From Chlorella sorokiniana (Eukaryota > Chlorophyta > Trebouxiophyceae > Chlorellales > Chlorellaceae), in NCBI GenBank assembly GCA_025917655.1, contig CP084618.1:186001-250000 (forward strand): 64,000 bases of DNA, read 5' to 3'. Each line of letters begins with the position of its first letter. Positions within the stretch are counted from its first letter, which is position 1. A program made the translations under genes and the position numbers. Below the pieces are notes generated by a model, which saw only the letters and a list, made by a program, of their open reading frames with translations, was not told where the DNA came from and ran no database searches. Positions 44,001 to 54,697 of this stretch are shown in pieces.

Positions 44001-45733
44001 AGCCTAAGCCTCGCCCTCCGCTGCCAAAGCCGCCGACGGGCGAAGGTGCCGTCCCACCCCCAAGCCCAAGCCGCGTCCTCCGCCGCCAAAGCCCAAGCCG
44101 CGTCCTCCGCCCCCAAGCCCAAGCCGCGTCCTCCGCCGCCCAAGCCCAAGCCTCGCCCGCCGCCCCCAAGCCCAAGCCCAAGCCTCGCCCGCCGCCCCCA
44201 AGCCCAAGCCGCGTCCGCCGCCGCCCAAGCCCAAGCCCAAGCCGCGTCCGCCGCCCAAGGAGGCCGCCATTGTGGGCGATCCTTACTGGATAGGCTTTGA
44301 CCACAAGGGTGAGGCAGAGGCAGGGTTTTGACGGTGCCCCCCGGCTCCCCACCCCAGCGATCGCACTGCTGAGTGCCTGGCCGTGACCCCAATGCCGCCT
44401 GGCCCTGCTGCCCCCGCTGCTTTTCCCTACCGCTGACCTTAGCCCGTGCATTTCCCTATTAGACAAGCCTGACTCCCTCTCTTGTCGTGCTGCCCTGCCC
44501 TCCCCAGGCGGCCGCTGGAACGTGTTCACGGGACAGCCCGGCAAGACCTACACCCTGTACACCGACGGCAACGGCACCGTGCTCACTTCCACCTTTGGCG
44601 CGGGCGGCCTCAGCGGCAAGGCCACCTTCATCCGCGCAATCCAGCTGACCCGCAAGGGGCGTCGGCACGAGCGCCACCCTGGTGCAGCAGCAGAATGGGC
44701 GCTGGCTGCTGCGCGGTGAGCTGCAAAGCGGGAGTCTGGTCAGGGAGTAGCGGGTTGTGGCGCTGGCTGCGCCACTTGCAATGCCAGGAACGGGCGAGTG
44801 ATAAATGTGCGCTGAGGAAGACTGCCTTTTTGTTGGTGTCTCGGCGCTGAGAACCCTCCGGAGGGATGCCTGCCTCCCCACCCCACCCGCAGTGCTGGCA
44901 CAGGGCAAGCCGGTGGCCGCCCTGCAGACAGTGAGGATCGGCGGCGACATTGTCGTGCAGGTGGGCCCAGGCCGACGCGGTTTCGACGCATCTTTTCCAC
45001 GACGCCCGCCGGCCTGCTGCTTCCCTCCCATGCGGCCCTGCCGTGCAAACTGGCAGGCGTTTGCACACACGCATCATGCCCGCTGTTGCCCGCCGATTGG
45101 CAAGCTTGCAAACTCAGCCTCCCACTGTGTTGCCCGCCCCGCCCTCCCCACACACACACCGCCCGCAGGCCACCCCCCGTCAAGAATGGGCAGCCCGCAG
45201 GCGTCATGATCTCCCTGCCCTACCTGCGCATCCGCGTCGCGCGCAGCGCCCCTACAAGCCAAACCAGGTGCGGGGGCGGCTGCCCGTCCCCCCGCCGGCG
45301 CTGCGCCCTGCTCCGCCGCCCCCGCCGCCCACCACCTCAAAAGCCCGCCTGCACCTGTTGAGACGCCTCCTGGGTACCGCGTTCCTTGCCCTGCCGCAGG
45401 TGGCGGCACCAAACTACGGCGAGTGGCTGGACGTGTACCTCACCGTGCTGAAGCCGCTGCCGCTGCCCACGGGCGGCCTGCTGGGTGAGAGGCCCCGCTG
45501 CAGCCTCCCCTCCCCCATGCGTGCCGAGCGCCCAAAACTGGAGCTTGTCCCAGCGTTTTGGCCGTGCAGCGCGTGCCGCCGTGCAACCCTCGTTGCTCAA
45601 GTCGATTGATCGCATGATCCTCTGCCTTGCCCCGCAGGTTCCACCTACAGCCCCCACGGCCGGCGCTGCCGCCGCCTCCGCCAGCGACGGCTCCATGACA
45701 GCCTCCATCGTCTTTGATCAGCTGGCCGCCTGA
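41044..45733 (+). CDS. Secreted hydroxyproline-rich cell-wall-type glycoprotein
   Basis: Exon 1 (41044-41110) encodes a strong signal peptide (RAWLLFGILLLG). It splices in phase 1 (GTGAGA...TGCAG) to 41606, giving LLLGDYSLSTAGRKLRTYSC. Residues about 25-170 form a Cys-rich globular domain (SCAYSCHDNCAKC, WICCRGS, YQYCCGG). A Pro-rich rod follows: SPPPP-type repeats (about 42060-43700), then KPKPRPPP repeats (about 43730-44260). Such repeats are known to be hydroxylated and glycosylated and to form rods in algal walls. The C-terminal domain begins IVGDPYWIGFDHKGGRWNVF, GKTYTLYTDGNGTV, and recalls VWD-like or root-cap domains (GDPHFxGFDG). It continues through exons at about 44890-44960, 45169-45270, 45401-45485 and 45639 on, ending SMTASIVFDQLAA at 45733. 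Frame slips caused by C- or G-run length occur in the repeats and near 44656 and 45653. Confidence 0.8.
42060..43700 (+). repeat. Coding Pro-rich (SPPP) repeat array
   Basis: Degenerate units built from CCACCC, CCGCCC and CCCAGCCCACC steps run for about 1.6 kb. Larger repeated blocks (CTCCACCCTCTCCGCCTCCC followed by AGCCCACCTCC) recur about every 90-130 bp, a sign of unequal exchange. Blocks differ by C4 versus C5 before GTCTCC, which changes the reading frame. Confidence 0.9.
43730..44260 (+). repeat. Coding Lys-Pro (KPKPRPPP) repeat array
   Basis: AAGCCCAAGCCGCGGCCTCC and close variants recur throughout, encoding KPKPRPPP in the favoured frame. A short unique segment (LPKPPTGEGAVPP, about 44020-44060) splits the array into two blocks. 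The positive charge contrasts with the neutral SPPP rod before it. Confidence 0.85.
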
Positions 45734-46370
45734 GCTGCGACCGGCCACTCGAGCCAGCCCCAGCGCCGGCACACGCCCGTGTCCTGCCGGACCGCTGGCC
45801 CCATACAGCCCCATGCATGAGCCGGGGGAGCAGCTGTATCCACCTGGGGGCTCCCTGATGCAGCCCCAGTGCAGCGCTCCTGTGATGGCCCCCGCCCCCG
45901 GTTTCCCCTCGTCCACAGAAAGGATGCGTGCCTGCGCATCCTGTTCCCCTTGACCCCCATTCCGGAAAGCAACTATGTGTGAGTTGCTCCAGTGCCAACA
46001 CCCTCAGGGTACTCGTGTGCCCCTCTCACTGAAATATGTTGCAATGCCCCAACATCTGAAGTTTTTTCCCTGAGCCATCCGTGGCGAGCAGAGCGGGACG
46101 CTCCATGCAACTCGCCCTCGCTTCCCATGTTCTTTTGTTCTCCCGTATGCCCCGCTGCTCCCGCTCAGGAGCCCGCAATGTGCAGCTCAAGGGGCTGCAG
46201 CGGGCAGCAAACTGATAACTCTTGTTCCCCATGCCGCTCTTAGTGGCAGCTCGAGCGATGCTGCTCCTCGCGCCCCGTCAGTTAATGTTGCAGACAACAA
46301 CCTCGTAGGGTTCTGTGAAATAGGTCCTCCAACAGCAACGCCAGGACACGGTGGGGGGTGAGAGGGGGTT
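45734..46370. other. Intergenic, no gene seen
   Basis: The 3' flank of the glycoprotein gene up to the start of similarity with the sulfotransferase gene. I found no conserved frame. Confidence 0.45.
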
Positions 46371-47056
46371 GCAGGCCTGGCAGCGCAAAGGGCCTGCCGC
46401 GGGGCAGGCCGACAACGAGGATGGGACGAGGCTCCCGGGCTGCACCGCCAGCAGCGCCAGCAGCCGCCGCAGCCAGCAATACCTCGCCACCTGGCAACTG
46501 CCGCCTTTCTCGCCTCCCTTGCAGGCAGCATGCCGAGGCCTGGGCAGCGCTGCTGCGCGCCAAGCGCCAGCACCGTCCCGCGCCGCAATGCAGCCGCGAG
46601 GAAGCCGCCGAGCAGATGCAGCGCACGCAGCGCTGCGCCAGAGCTGCTGCTGCGCCTCCCCGCGACTGCTGAACAACAACGGAACAGGAGACGAATGTTG
46701 TCCAGCTGGCCCACTGCAGCAGCGCACGTGGCTGCATCGACGACCGCAGCGGCGGCAGCGGGCAGCGGCTCCAGCCCATCTGCTGCCGTCGCCTCTCGGC
46801 CCAAGCGTGCAGCAGCCGTGCGGTGTGCGATAGGAGACCGAGCACCCAGCGCTGCAGGGCGCGGGCGCGTGGCGCGGCCGCGGGGCCAGCGCCGCCGCCG
46901 GGCAGCGCCTGGCGCCGCAGTGCTGGGTGCTGGCGCCGCAGTGCTCAGCGGCAGCGCGGCGTGGGCGGCCGCCCCTGCCGCATCACCCCGACCAGGCTGC
47001 CCAAGCAGGCGGTCGCGCTCAAGAATCAGCGCCCCACGGAAGGCAGGGGAGCTATC
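46371..47056 (-). pseudogene. Rearranged partial copy of the sulfotransferase gene
   Basis: Three blocks match the 31-39 kb gene. Block 46395-46505 matches its P-loop region (PRPILVVGLPR, about 37370-37450) and stops inside the loop. Block 46680-47056 matches the TPR-like region (about 38115-38455). Block 46510-46675, between them, matches the KYVEAWAALLRAK exon with its intron acceptor (about 37555-37690) but is turned round: its sense is on the plus strand (AEAWAALLRAKRQHRPAPQ). Intron sequence is kept, so the copy arose at DNA level. The rest of the gene is missing. It cannot encode a working enzyme. Confidence 0.8.
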
Positions 47057-47084
47057 ATGCCACAGCGTGCAACCGTGCCCTCGG

Positions 47085-47465
47085 GTGTCTCGGGTGTCCG
47101 CCAGCTTGGACTGGGCTTGCCGGCCTCACGTGTGTTTGGATTCAGGCCTGCTGCCCTGCGTCCCCTCCTTTGCGCTCTTTGTAATTTGTATCCGCTCACC
47201 AACCTCAAAGGTTCGGTCTCTTTCGCCCCGAACCTGCACTACTCAGTGGGGCGCGGCTCTACCTGGTGGGTGTTTCTCTACGGCGGAATCATCACCAGAC
47301 GACGGGAGGACCCTGCACAATCGCTGCAGTTGACGGCTTCGAGCAGCGGCTGCCAGCAGCGGCGTCAGTGTTACCGCTGCCAGCTCTCCTTTCTGTTCTG
47401 GCCTCGCACGTCTTGAGCGCAGCCGGTGGCAAGCATGGGAGACACAGTCCAGGAGCCCATCACGG
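47085..47465 (+). repeat. Copy of the region upstream of 39360, now in front of the CHI-like gene
   Basis: Continuing from the pseudogene block, this stretch matches about 39015-39390, with the segment 38456-39014 lost at the join. It includes the ATG at 47435 and the first codons of the chalcone-isomerase-like gene, which therefore starts inside duplicated sequence. Confidence 0.75.
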
Positions 47466-49587
47466 GAGATTGCTTCCCCGCACAACAGCAGTTCTGGTGA
47501 GGGGCCCGGTCGCCCAGTCAGCGTCGTGCTCGTGGCTGCTGCGCCCGTGGAGCGCTACTTTGCGGCACTCTCCCTGCATTTGCAGGCACGGCGGCTTGCT
47601 GGACTGTATAGGCGCGGGCGCCCGGGTCAAGAAGGTCGCCCTCGTGAGCGTGAAGGTGGGCAGGCTGAGGGCCGGCGGTGGGACGCATCCCACGAACCGC
47701 TGCGCCGCCGCGCGCCGCCGCCACCACCCTCCCTCCTCGTTGCCCGCCGCCCTCCCGGCTCCCGTTGCATGCCTGGCATCCGCGTGGCATGCGCGGGTGC
47801 CTGCCGTGGCATTCAGCGTCTCCTGATGCATGCCTCATGCATGCCTGATGGTGCGTCGCTGCACCCGCGGCGCCCACAGGTCTACGCAGTGGCAATGTAC
47901 GTGGATGCAGGTGGGGTGGGGCAGCGGCCAGGCGCCCCAACCAGCTCCAGCTGGCTCCATTGCTGTGGCTGCCAATCTGGGTGCAGCAGCCGGCAGGCGC
48001 GCCGATGCCGCCCCTCCCAAGCAGGCTCCCCTGCCGCACAGAGCATGCACGCGGTGCCGAGGCGGCGGCATGCAGGCCGCTCCCCTGCAGGCATCCCTCT
48101 CCCCTCCATCAACCTTTCTGCCCCCTCCCCTTCAACCCCCCGTCCCCACACAGGCGCTGCGGGGCAGGCCGCCCAGCAGGAGCAAGCCGCGCGCAGCGAG
48201 GCCGCCGCCATGCACGTGCTGCGGAGCGGTGCCTTCACCAAAGTTCTGCAGGTGGGTGCTGCTCGTCGCTGCACAGGGGCCTGGTTGGTTGCAGCAGCGA
48301 GCGTGGCGCTGGGCAGGCTGCGTGCCAGGGAGCTCGGCTGCCTGTGTGACGCCGCCTGCCCAGCCCAGCGCGCCGTCGCTCGGTTTCGCGTCCTCCCCTC
48401 CTCGGTGTCCCCTCCCAAGCCGCGAATGCTCCCCCAGCCATTGCCGCTGCCCCCAGCTGCCCCCCTTGCAGATGCGGCTGGTGCGCGGCGTGAGCGGCAA
48501 GCAGTTCACAGGGGCGCTGGACGAAAGCCTGCGTCCTTTGCTGAGGTGCGCGGGCGCCGCGCCGCGTGCTCGCCACACCTCAGCTGACAGTGCTGCCGCT
48601 CCTGCCTGCGGCTTCCTGTGTCGGGGTGCCAGGCTAAGAGGGGTGCCAGGCAGGCCGGCAGCCGCTTCCCAAGCAGGCCACCAGCTGGGGCAGCCGACTC
48701 CTTGCGGCGGCGCTCGCCCCACCCCGACCGGACAAGCATGAACTTCCGCTGCCCTCCGTCATCCTTCCATGCCCCCCGCACCCCCCCGACCGGACCGGCC
48801 GGCTTTCCACCTGGTGTCCACTCCCATGCCCCGCCCGCAGCGGGGACGAGGCGGTGCTGGATGGCTTCTGCGCCTTCTTCGCCGACAGGCAGCTGGAGCA
48901 GGGGGCGGAGGTGACGCTGCTGTGGCGCTCGGGTGGGCAGGGGCGGCTTGGGGGGCCGCTGGCTCCGTCTGGGGTGTGGGCGTGCCACTCTTTGTTCACA
49001 CCTATTTATTTCGAAAGGTGATTTCTTCCAGCAGGGTCTGCGTCGGGCACTTGAATAGGGAGGCAGTTGGTTCGGAGTAGGTGGACGACTCCGAAGGTCT
49101 GCTTGGCTCTCCCCCCAGCCCCGCTTGCAACCGGCGCCCCTCCCCCGCCGCAGATGGCCCCACCGAAGTGGCGCTGCGCCAGCCGGGGACGCGACGCCCT
49201 ACGCACAAGTGAGGCGCCGCCGCAGCTGCCGCAAGGGGGCGGGCGTCAGGCGGCCGCCCCACGGCGCAGTGCTGCCTCTCTGCCGCTCCTTTGGGCATTG
49301 CGCCAGCTGCTGCATGCTCCAGCTGCCTGCTTCTAACTTTGGTACTCGGTGGGACTTGCCTGGAAGGCATCCCCGCCCTTTTCACCTCAACCAAGATCCC
49401 CCTTGGAACACTGCTCGCTGCTGCCCGCCTGCTTTCACATGCAGGTGGCCCCGGGCTGGCGGTGGCCTCCCCGGCTGGGCCAGGCCATGTGGAAGCTGTA
49501 CCTCTCCCCCTCCACCCCTCGCCCGCCGCCCGCAGCGCCTGGCTGAGCGGGGTGGCCGCGCTGGCCGGCCGCGGCGCTGGGGGCTGA
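47435..49587 (+). CDS. Chalcone-isomerase-like / fatty-acid-binding-type protein
   Basis: Exons encode the CHI fold in order: MGDTVQEPITGDCFPAQQQF (47435-47496), HGGLLDCIGAGARVKKVALV (47586-47655), VYAVAMYVDA (47880-47910), AAAMHVLRSGAFTKVLQ (48154-48250), MRLVRGVSGKQFTGALDESL (48471-48545), DEAVLDGFCAFFADRQLEQG then AEVTLLWRS (48841-48930), DGPTEVALRQPG (49154 on) and RLGQAMWKLYL to AWLSGVAALAG (about 49444-49587). All junctions up to 49154 are phase-consistent. Plant relatives are either chalcone isomerases or fatty-acid-binding CHI-like proteins. Green algae generally have the latter type, so a lipid-related role, perhaps in the plastid, is more likely than flavonoid cyclisation. I cannot assign the catalytic residues with certainty. 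Frame slips at 49185-49188 (GGGG) and 49515-49518 (CCCC) are needed to reach the conserved C-terminus. The upstream region is duplicated from 39 kb. Confidence 0.8.
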
Positions 49588-49734
49588 CGGGCAAGGAGGC
49601 GGGCCCGACTGAGAGCAGTCAGCTTTCTTTTTGGCGGCGGCACTGACCGGCCCTGGCTTGCAGGCATAGAAGGTCCGGGACGGAGGCATCAGGCTGGCCG
49701 CGCCACGCCTCACCGACTGCACCGCAGAGACGGA

Positions 49735-50440
49735 GAGGGGCGTCATGCCGCGCGTTGAGAACCCCACCTCTTCTCCTGCGCAGTTCTGGCCCCCTCCCAC
49801 ATGAACGCCAATGGATGCAAGCCTCACGTTCACCCTCAGCTGGAGAAGCCACAGCTGCAGATAAGGCAATCGACGCTGCTGGCAAGGTCTGCCTGCGGCT
49901 CTCAACCGCAACAAGCACGCTGCTGTCTGCATGCCGTCGCAACCATTGCTCTGTAATCAACCCAGAGCGGCAGGCCGCCGAGTGGGCCGGGCACGTTGCC
50001 GGAAGGGCGGGCTGCGGCGCCGGCTGCACGTAGAGTGCGTTGAAGGCGGCAGCCGCGCTCCCAGGCCCTCACTCGTACACCAGGCAGCGGTGGGTGGTGC
50101 CTGTGTATGCCTCGATGAAGGTGCGGCCGTGCGTCGGTGCGGGCGCTGGTGTTTGGCAAGGGGGGCATGCATTCGGGGTGGCAGCCTCTGGGCCTGGACC
50201 CGGGCAGCAGGCTGCTGGCAAGCAGTACAAGAAGCAACAGGAGCTCCAGCAGCCTGCTGGGCAGGTGAAGGCGGGTTCGAAGCAGGACCAGAGGCTCAGG
50301 CAGGACAAGAGCCAGCGGGCGGCAGGAGCGGTGGCAGCGGGGGCGAGCGGTTGCGGGCCAGGCTGGCGGGCGAGGCCGCTGCTGCAGCCAAGGAGGGGAG
50401 GGCATGAGGCTGTCCATGCGCTGCCGCACACTCACTATAA
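49735..50440 (+). pseudogene. 3' tail of a lost MYND-array unit
   Basis: This matches the sequence that follows the MYND domain in the second unit (about 58195-58820): TTCTGGCCCCCTCCCACATG, GAGAAGCCACAGCTGC, GGTCTGCCTGCGGCTCTCAA, CAGGCCCTCACTCGT, GGTGGGTGGTGCCTGTGTAT and AGCAGTACAAGAAG. No MYND-coding sequence precedes it; the CHI-like gene ends just upstream. So an earlier unit lost its coding part here. Confidence 0.7.
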
Positions 50441-50595
50441 CCATGATCAAGTTGCACGACTCAAGTCCTGCGCCAGGAGCCTTTCAACCATTTCGAATCA
50501 CAGCCAGCATGCGCAGCGCTGCATGCCGTGGTGCGGCAGCCTAGATGCGGCGATCACGCGTGCCGTTCCCCCTTTGGTCAGTTGCTGCCCCTGAG

Positions 50596-53500
50596 ATGCC
50601 CAGCCACAAGTTGCTCCGTGACTTGGTCGCCCTGAAAGAGGGCTTGAGCGAACCCTCCCCGACCGAGGAGGCAAGTTTTCGGTTGGTGGTGCTCGCGAAC
50701 AGAGTAGCTGAATATTCACTGGAAAATGAAGTCGTGCTCAGCTTGGACCAAGCAGAGCTGCTCGGGTGAGCGTGCTGATCGCGCCAGCGCTGCGTCCCTG
50801 CTTTCAGTGGTGCCCTCGATTCTTTGTGACGCCCCAGGGTCTCAGATGAGGGATGAAGAACAACAGTGCTCCTTTCCCAGTCGCTTCCGACGCCTTTTTG
50901 TCCCGCCGCCCCCTGCAACCCGGCAGGTCGATGCTGTCGCTGTCGTCCAGCCTCTTCCGGCTCGGCATTGGAGGAGCCAAACGCCGCCCCTTGAACCAAG
51001 TGTATGCCGCGTGGAAGCTGGTCCACGCATTGGCTCTCCTGGCGGTCACACTTGCAGGCAGAGGCGCCGCCCTGACGCAGGTGCAGGCGGTGCAGCTGGC
51101 CTCATCGCTGGCAGTTGTTTGGCAGCCGGGCCGCAGCTCGCTGGAGCATCATATAAATGTGGCGCGCGCTAGCGGCATGCAGCCAATCGGGCTGAACGAG
51201 GTCGAGAATCTCTACAAAATGGCATTCTGCCAGAGCTTCGCCGTGAGCAGCATGCTAACATTCTTGCACAAGCATGCGCCCCCGGGGCAGCTGCCAGCTT
51301 TGCGCGCGGCTTCATGAAGCCAGGCACGGTGCTGCCCTGGCTAGAGGCTATGGCCGAGGCGTTTGAGCTGGTGCCGGCAAGGACACGGGAGTCAAGTGAG
51401 CCGCCAATGTGCAGCGCTGCCTTGCTTGTTTGTGGCCCTCCTGCCTCTTCAACTGCCGCAGCCACAGTGGTTGGCAGCGTACTTGCTGCAAAGACGAATG
51501 CAGCAGGATTGCTGTGGCATGCCAAAAAAACAAACTGCACATGTGCGTGGCCTGCACCTTGCTGTGCAGACATTTATTTGATGCACATGCTCCAGCTGTG
51601 CGCCTCCATGTCGTTCATCGTGATGAGGCCAGAGCACCAAGAGGTGCTGGAGGCGCTCGCTTCCCGCCCGTCCACACAAGATGCCCTTGCGCGACTGTTG
51701 CTCGGCAGTGCGCTGCCGTGCGTGGCCGCCAAGATGGACAGGCTGTCAGCAGCGTTGGACGGCAGCAGCAGCGCAGGCGCTGCAAGCTTTCAACACGTGA
51801 CCTTTGACCTGGTTACTGCGCTCGGCAGTGTGCTCGGCAGTGACGCGCTGCTGCCAGCAATGAGGCGGCACCTCTTCACGCACGGCAGCAGCGATGCGCT
51901 GCGCTGCGCCATTCAGGTGCTGAATGCAGTGCCCCTGCGCTGCCCCGACGGGGTGCATGCGGATGGGTACTCCAGCCTGCTGCTCAGCGCCACGGCAATG
52001 ACTGCGTTGCTGGCCGGGGCCACCGAGCTAATTGGCGATCTTGGGCTGACAGCGGAGCTGTTTGCGGGCGCTCGGGAGCTGCTGCGGCAGCTGCCGCGCC
52101 TGGCGGCGTTGCTGCGGGCCGCGGCGGCCGACGCCCGGCAGCAGCCTGCTCTGGAGGACCTGTGCGGTGCACCATCTCGCATAGTGGCACACGTGGCTGA
52201 GCTGGTCGGTGTGCATTCCAGCATCCGCAGCATGGCCGAGGCGTTGGAGTGGGCGGTGGCCACCGACGCGGCGCTGGGCCTGCTGCCGCTGCTGGATGAG
52301 CTTTCTGCCGGCTGGGACACGCCGTCCAGCCCCAGCGGGTTGCCGCCGCGGCCTGGTGTGACGAAGTCGAACGCTGCTGACATGGCCTATAACATTGTTG
52401 ACGGCTTGCTGTTCGCTGGGCTCTCCAGCGTCAAGATGCTCTGGTCGGGCCCTGACATGCAGCAGCGGGCAGAAGAGTCAGCAAGGACGGGCGTGTTTGC
52501 CGCGCTCGTCCGACTGCATGCCCGCGTGTGCCGCCTGGCGTTCTGGCTGCCGACGCGGAGCAGCCCTGGGCTGCTGCCCGACGGTTACTCGCAGTTTTTA
52601 CAGGATACGCTGCAAGCTCTTTTCCTCTTAATGTGGCACATCTCATGCTGCGCGAAGTGGGTGCGGTGGAGGGCTTTGAGCGCAGGCAAGGCCGGTGTGA
52701 GGGCTTGATGGCAAGCTTGCAGTGCACTCCACCCCACCCTTGCGGCCTTGTGCCGCAACCGTTGCCATCGCTCCCCCGCTCCCTCTCTTCCTCAACCCCG
52801 CCCCGCTCCCGGATGCACGCAGGCTGGAAGCCATGCGAGCGGCGCTGTCCCCCACTTGGCTGCCCTGCATCAGTGCGCTGCGGCGGGTGTCACGCGGGCC
52901 CGCGAGGAGGGTGCGGCACCCCAGCCGCCCAGCCCTTGCGTGGACAGCATGTGTGCGGTGGTGACGGCGGCAGCGCGCTGCTTCCCGCGCCTGTTCCGCG
53001 CGTCGCCGCTGCTGGAGGAGCAGCTGGCGCTGCTGACTGTCCATCTGGAAAGCGAGACCGAGGTGCGGCGCGGGCGTTGCGGTCGCTTGCTGCTGACCTG
53101 GCTGACATGATATGCCTGGCTCCCGGGTTGGGGCCATGCGTAAGCCTCCGCCGGGACAGCAGCATGCTGTGCTGCCTGCGCTGTGGCGCAGCCGTTGCCG
53201 CCTCGGCTCTCCTTCCACGCCTGAGGACAGTTTGTGCCCTCAATTCCGCAGTACAAGCAGCGCATTGTGCTGTCGGACTTGCTGTGGTGGGCAGACGACC
53301 CGTTGGTGGCGGTGGCGGCGGCGCGCGCCGGCTTGCTGGCGTCCGCTGCCAGCGCTGCGGAGCGGGCGGGCGGCGTGCTCGGCAACGAGGGCAAGCGGCT
53401 GGTGAGGGCTGCGCTGCTCGTCAGCCACACCCACCGCCGCCATCTTGCCTGGGTGGGCGCAAACTTGCAACGTGCAACATGGCTGTGCAGCCTGGAGCCT

Positions 53501-54085
53501 TGCTCACCCAGCCCCACCCGCTTTCATGCAGAGCGACCTGGCTGTGCAAGTCCAGGCTGCCCTTGCGGCAGTTGCGGCAAGCGCGGCCACGGCGGTCGCT
53601 GACTTGCAGCTGGCTGGCAATAGTGCTGGGCGCGGCGGGGGCATGCTGAGCTTGCGGGGCAGCTGCTTGAGGGCGCCGCCCGCCTGTCAGTCAGCTTGGA
53701 TGCGGTGCATCGGAGCGGCAAGGCGCTTGCAGCACAGAGGAGCGCTGGCGGCGCCGTGCAGCTGGCAGGCGCGCTGAAGCCGCTGCTGCAGCCCGCAGCT
53801 GAGCTGGCAGCCCTGGTGCACCAGCACTGGCAGCTGCCCGGGCAGGCGGCGGCGGTGCAGGTGGAGCGCACGCATGCGGCGGCCACCCGCGGCTGCGCTT
53901 ATGCTGGCTGCGCCAACCTGAGCGCGGGTGACGGCCGCAGCAAGCTGTGCAGCGGCTGCCGAGTGGCCCGCTACTGCGGCGCCGAGTGCTCGCACGCCGA
54001 CTGGCGCCAGGGCGGGCATCGGCGGGCGTGCAAGGCGCTGGCAGCGGGCCCGGCAGCAGCAGCGGGGGAGGAAGTGGGGTTTTAG
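50596..54085 (+). CDS. MYND zinc-finger protein, array copy A
   Basis: Start ATG at 50596 (MPSHKLLRDLVALKEGLSEP). Exon 1 ends CTCGG|GTGAGC and joins the acceptor at about 50868 to give LLGAPFPVASDAFLSRRPL; the same join works in all three copies. A long helical region follows (SLSSSLFRLGIGG; LASRPSTQDALARLLLGSAL; RLAALLRAAAADARQQPALE; LVRLHARVCRLAFWLPTRSS). The C-terminal MYND domain (53890-54040) reads CAYAGCANLSAGDGRSKLCS, GCRVARYCGAECSHADWRQG, GHRRACKAL, with the C-C-C-C-C-C-H-C zinc pattern. MYND domains bind Pro-rich partners, often in transcription control; the role here is unknown. The intron after FERR at 52684 starts with GC where copies B and C have GT. Frame changes lie near 51283, 52645, 52885 and 53657. 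Confidence 0.75.
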
Positions 54086-54697
54086 GCGGTACGATGAGGA
54101 CCTCCCTCTTGTTCTGCCCAGTCCTGGCCCCCTCTCATGAACACTGTTAGATGCAAGCTGCACGCCGACCCTCAGCTGGAGAAGCCACAGCTGCGGACAA
54201 GCGGATCGATGCTGGGCAAGGTCTGCCTGCGGCTCTCAACCTCAAGCAGCACACTGCTTTCTACGTGCCGCCGCAATCATTGCTCTGTAAGCAGGGCCCG
54301 TACGCAAGGCGGCGAGGCAGCACCAGTGCCAGCAGCCAGCTGAGCAGGTGAAGGCGGGGTTGTGGAGGCAGGACAAGGGGCTCAAGCAGGAGAAGAGGCA
54401 GCAGGCGGCAGGTCAGAAGCGGGCCAGGCTGGCGGGCCAGGCCGGCGCTGCAGCCAAGCAGGGGAGGGCATGAGGCTGTCCATGCGCTGCTGTGCAGTCG
54501 CTGTAACCCTAACCAGGGTGCACGACTTGATGATTCCTGTGCCAGGAGGCTTTCTTCAACGGACTTAACACCGCAGCCGGGCATGTGGAGCTCTCATCCG
54601 CGGTAGGTAAAAGATGCGCTGGCATGCCGTGGTGCGGCAGCCCAGATCCGGCGATCACGGGTGCCGTTGCATCCTTTGATTGTTTGCTGTCCCTGAG
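54086..54697 (+). repeat. Spacer of the MYND array (after copy A)
   Basis: It matches the spacer after copy B but lacks an internal part of roughly 230 bp containing GGTGGGTGGTGCCTGTGTAT. Its right half (AACGGACTTAACACCGCAGC, GCGCTGGCATGCCGTGGTGC) is nearly identical to 58900-58985 and holds the likely promoter of the next copy. Confidence 0.7.
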
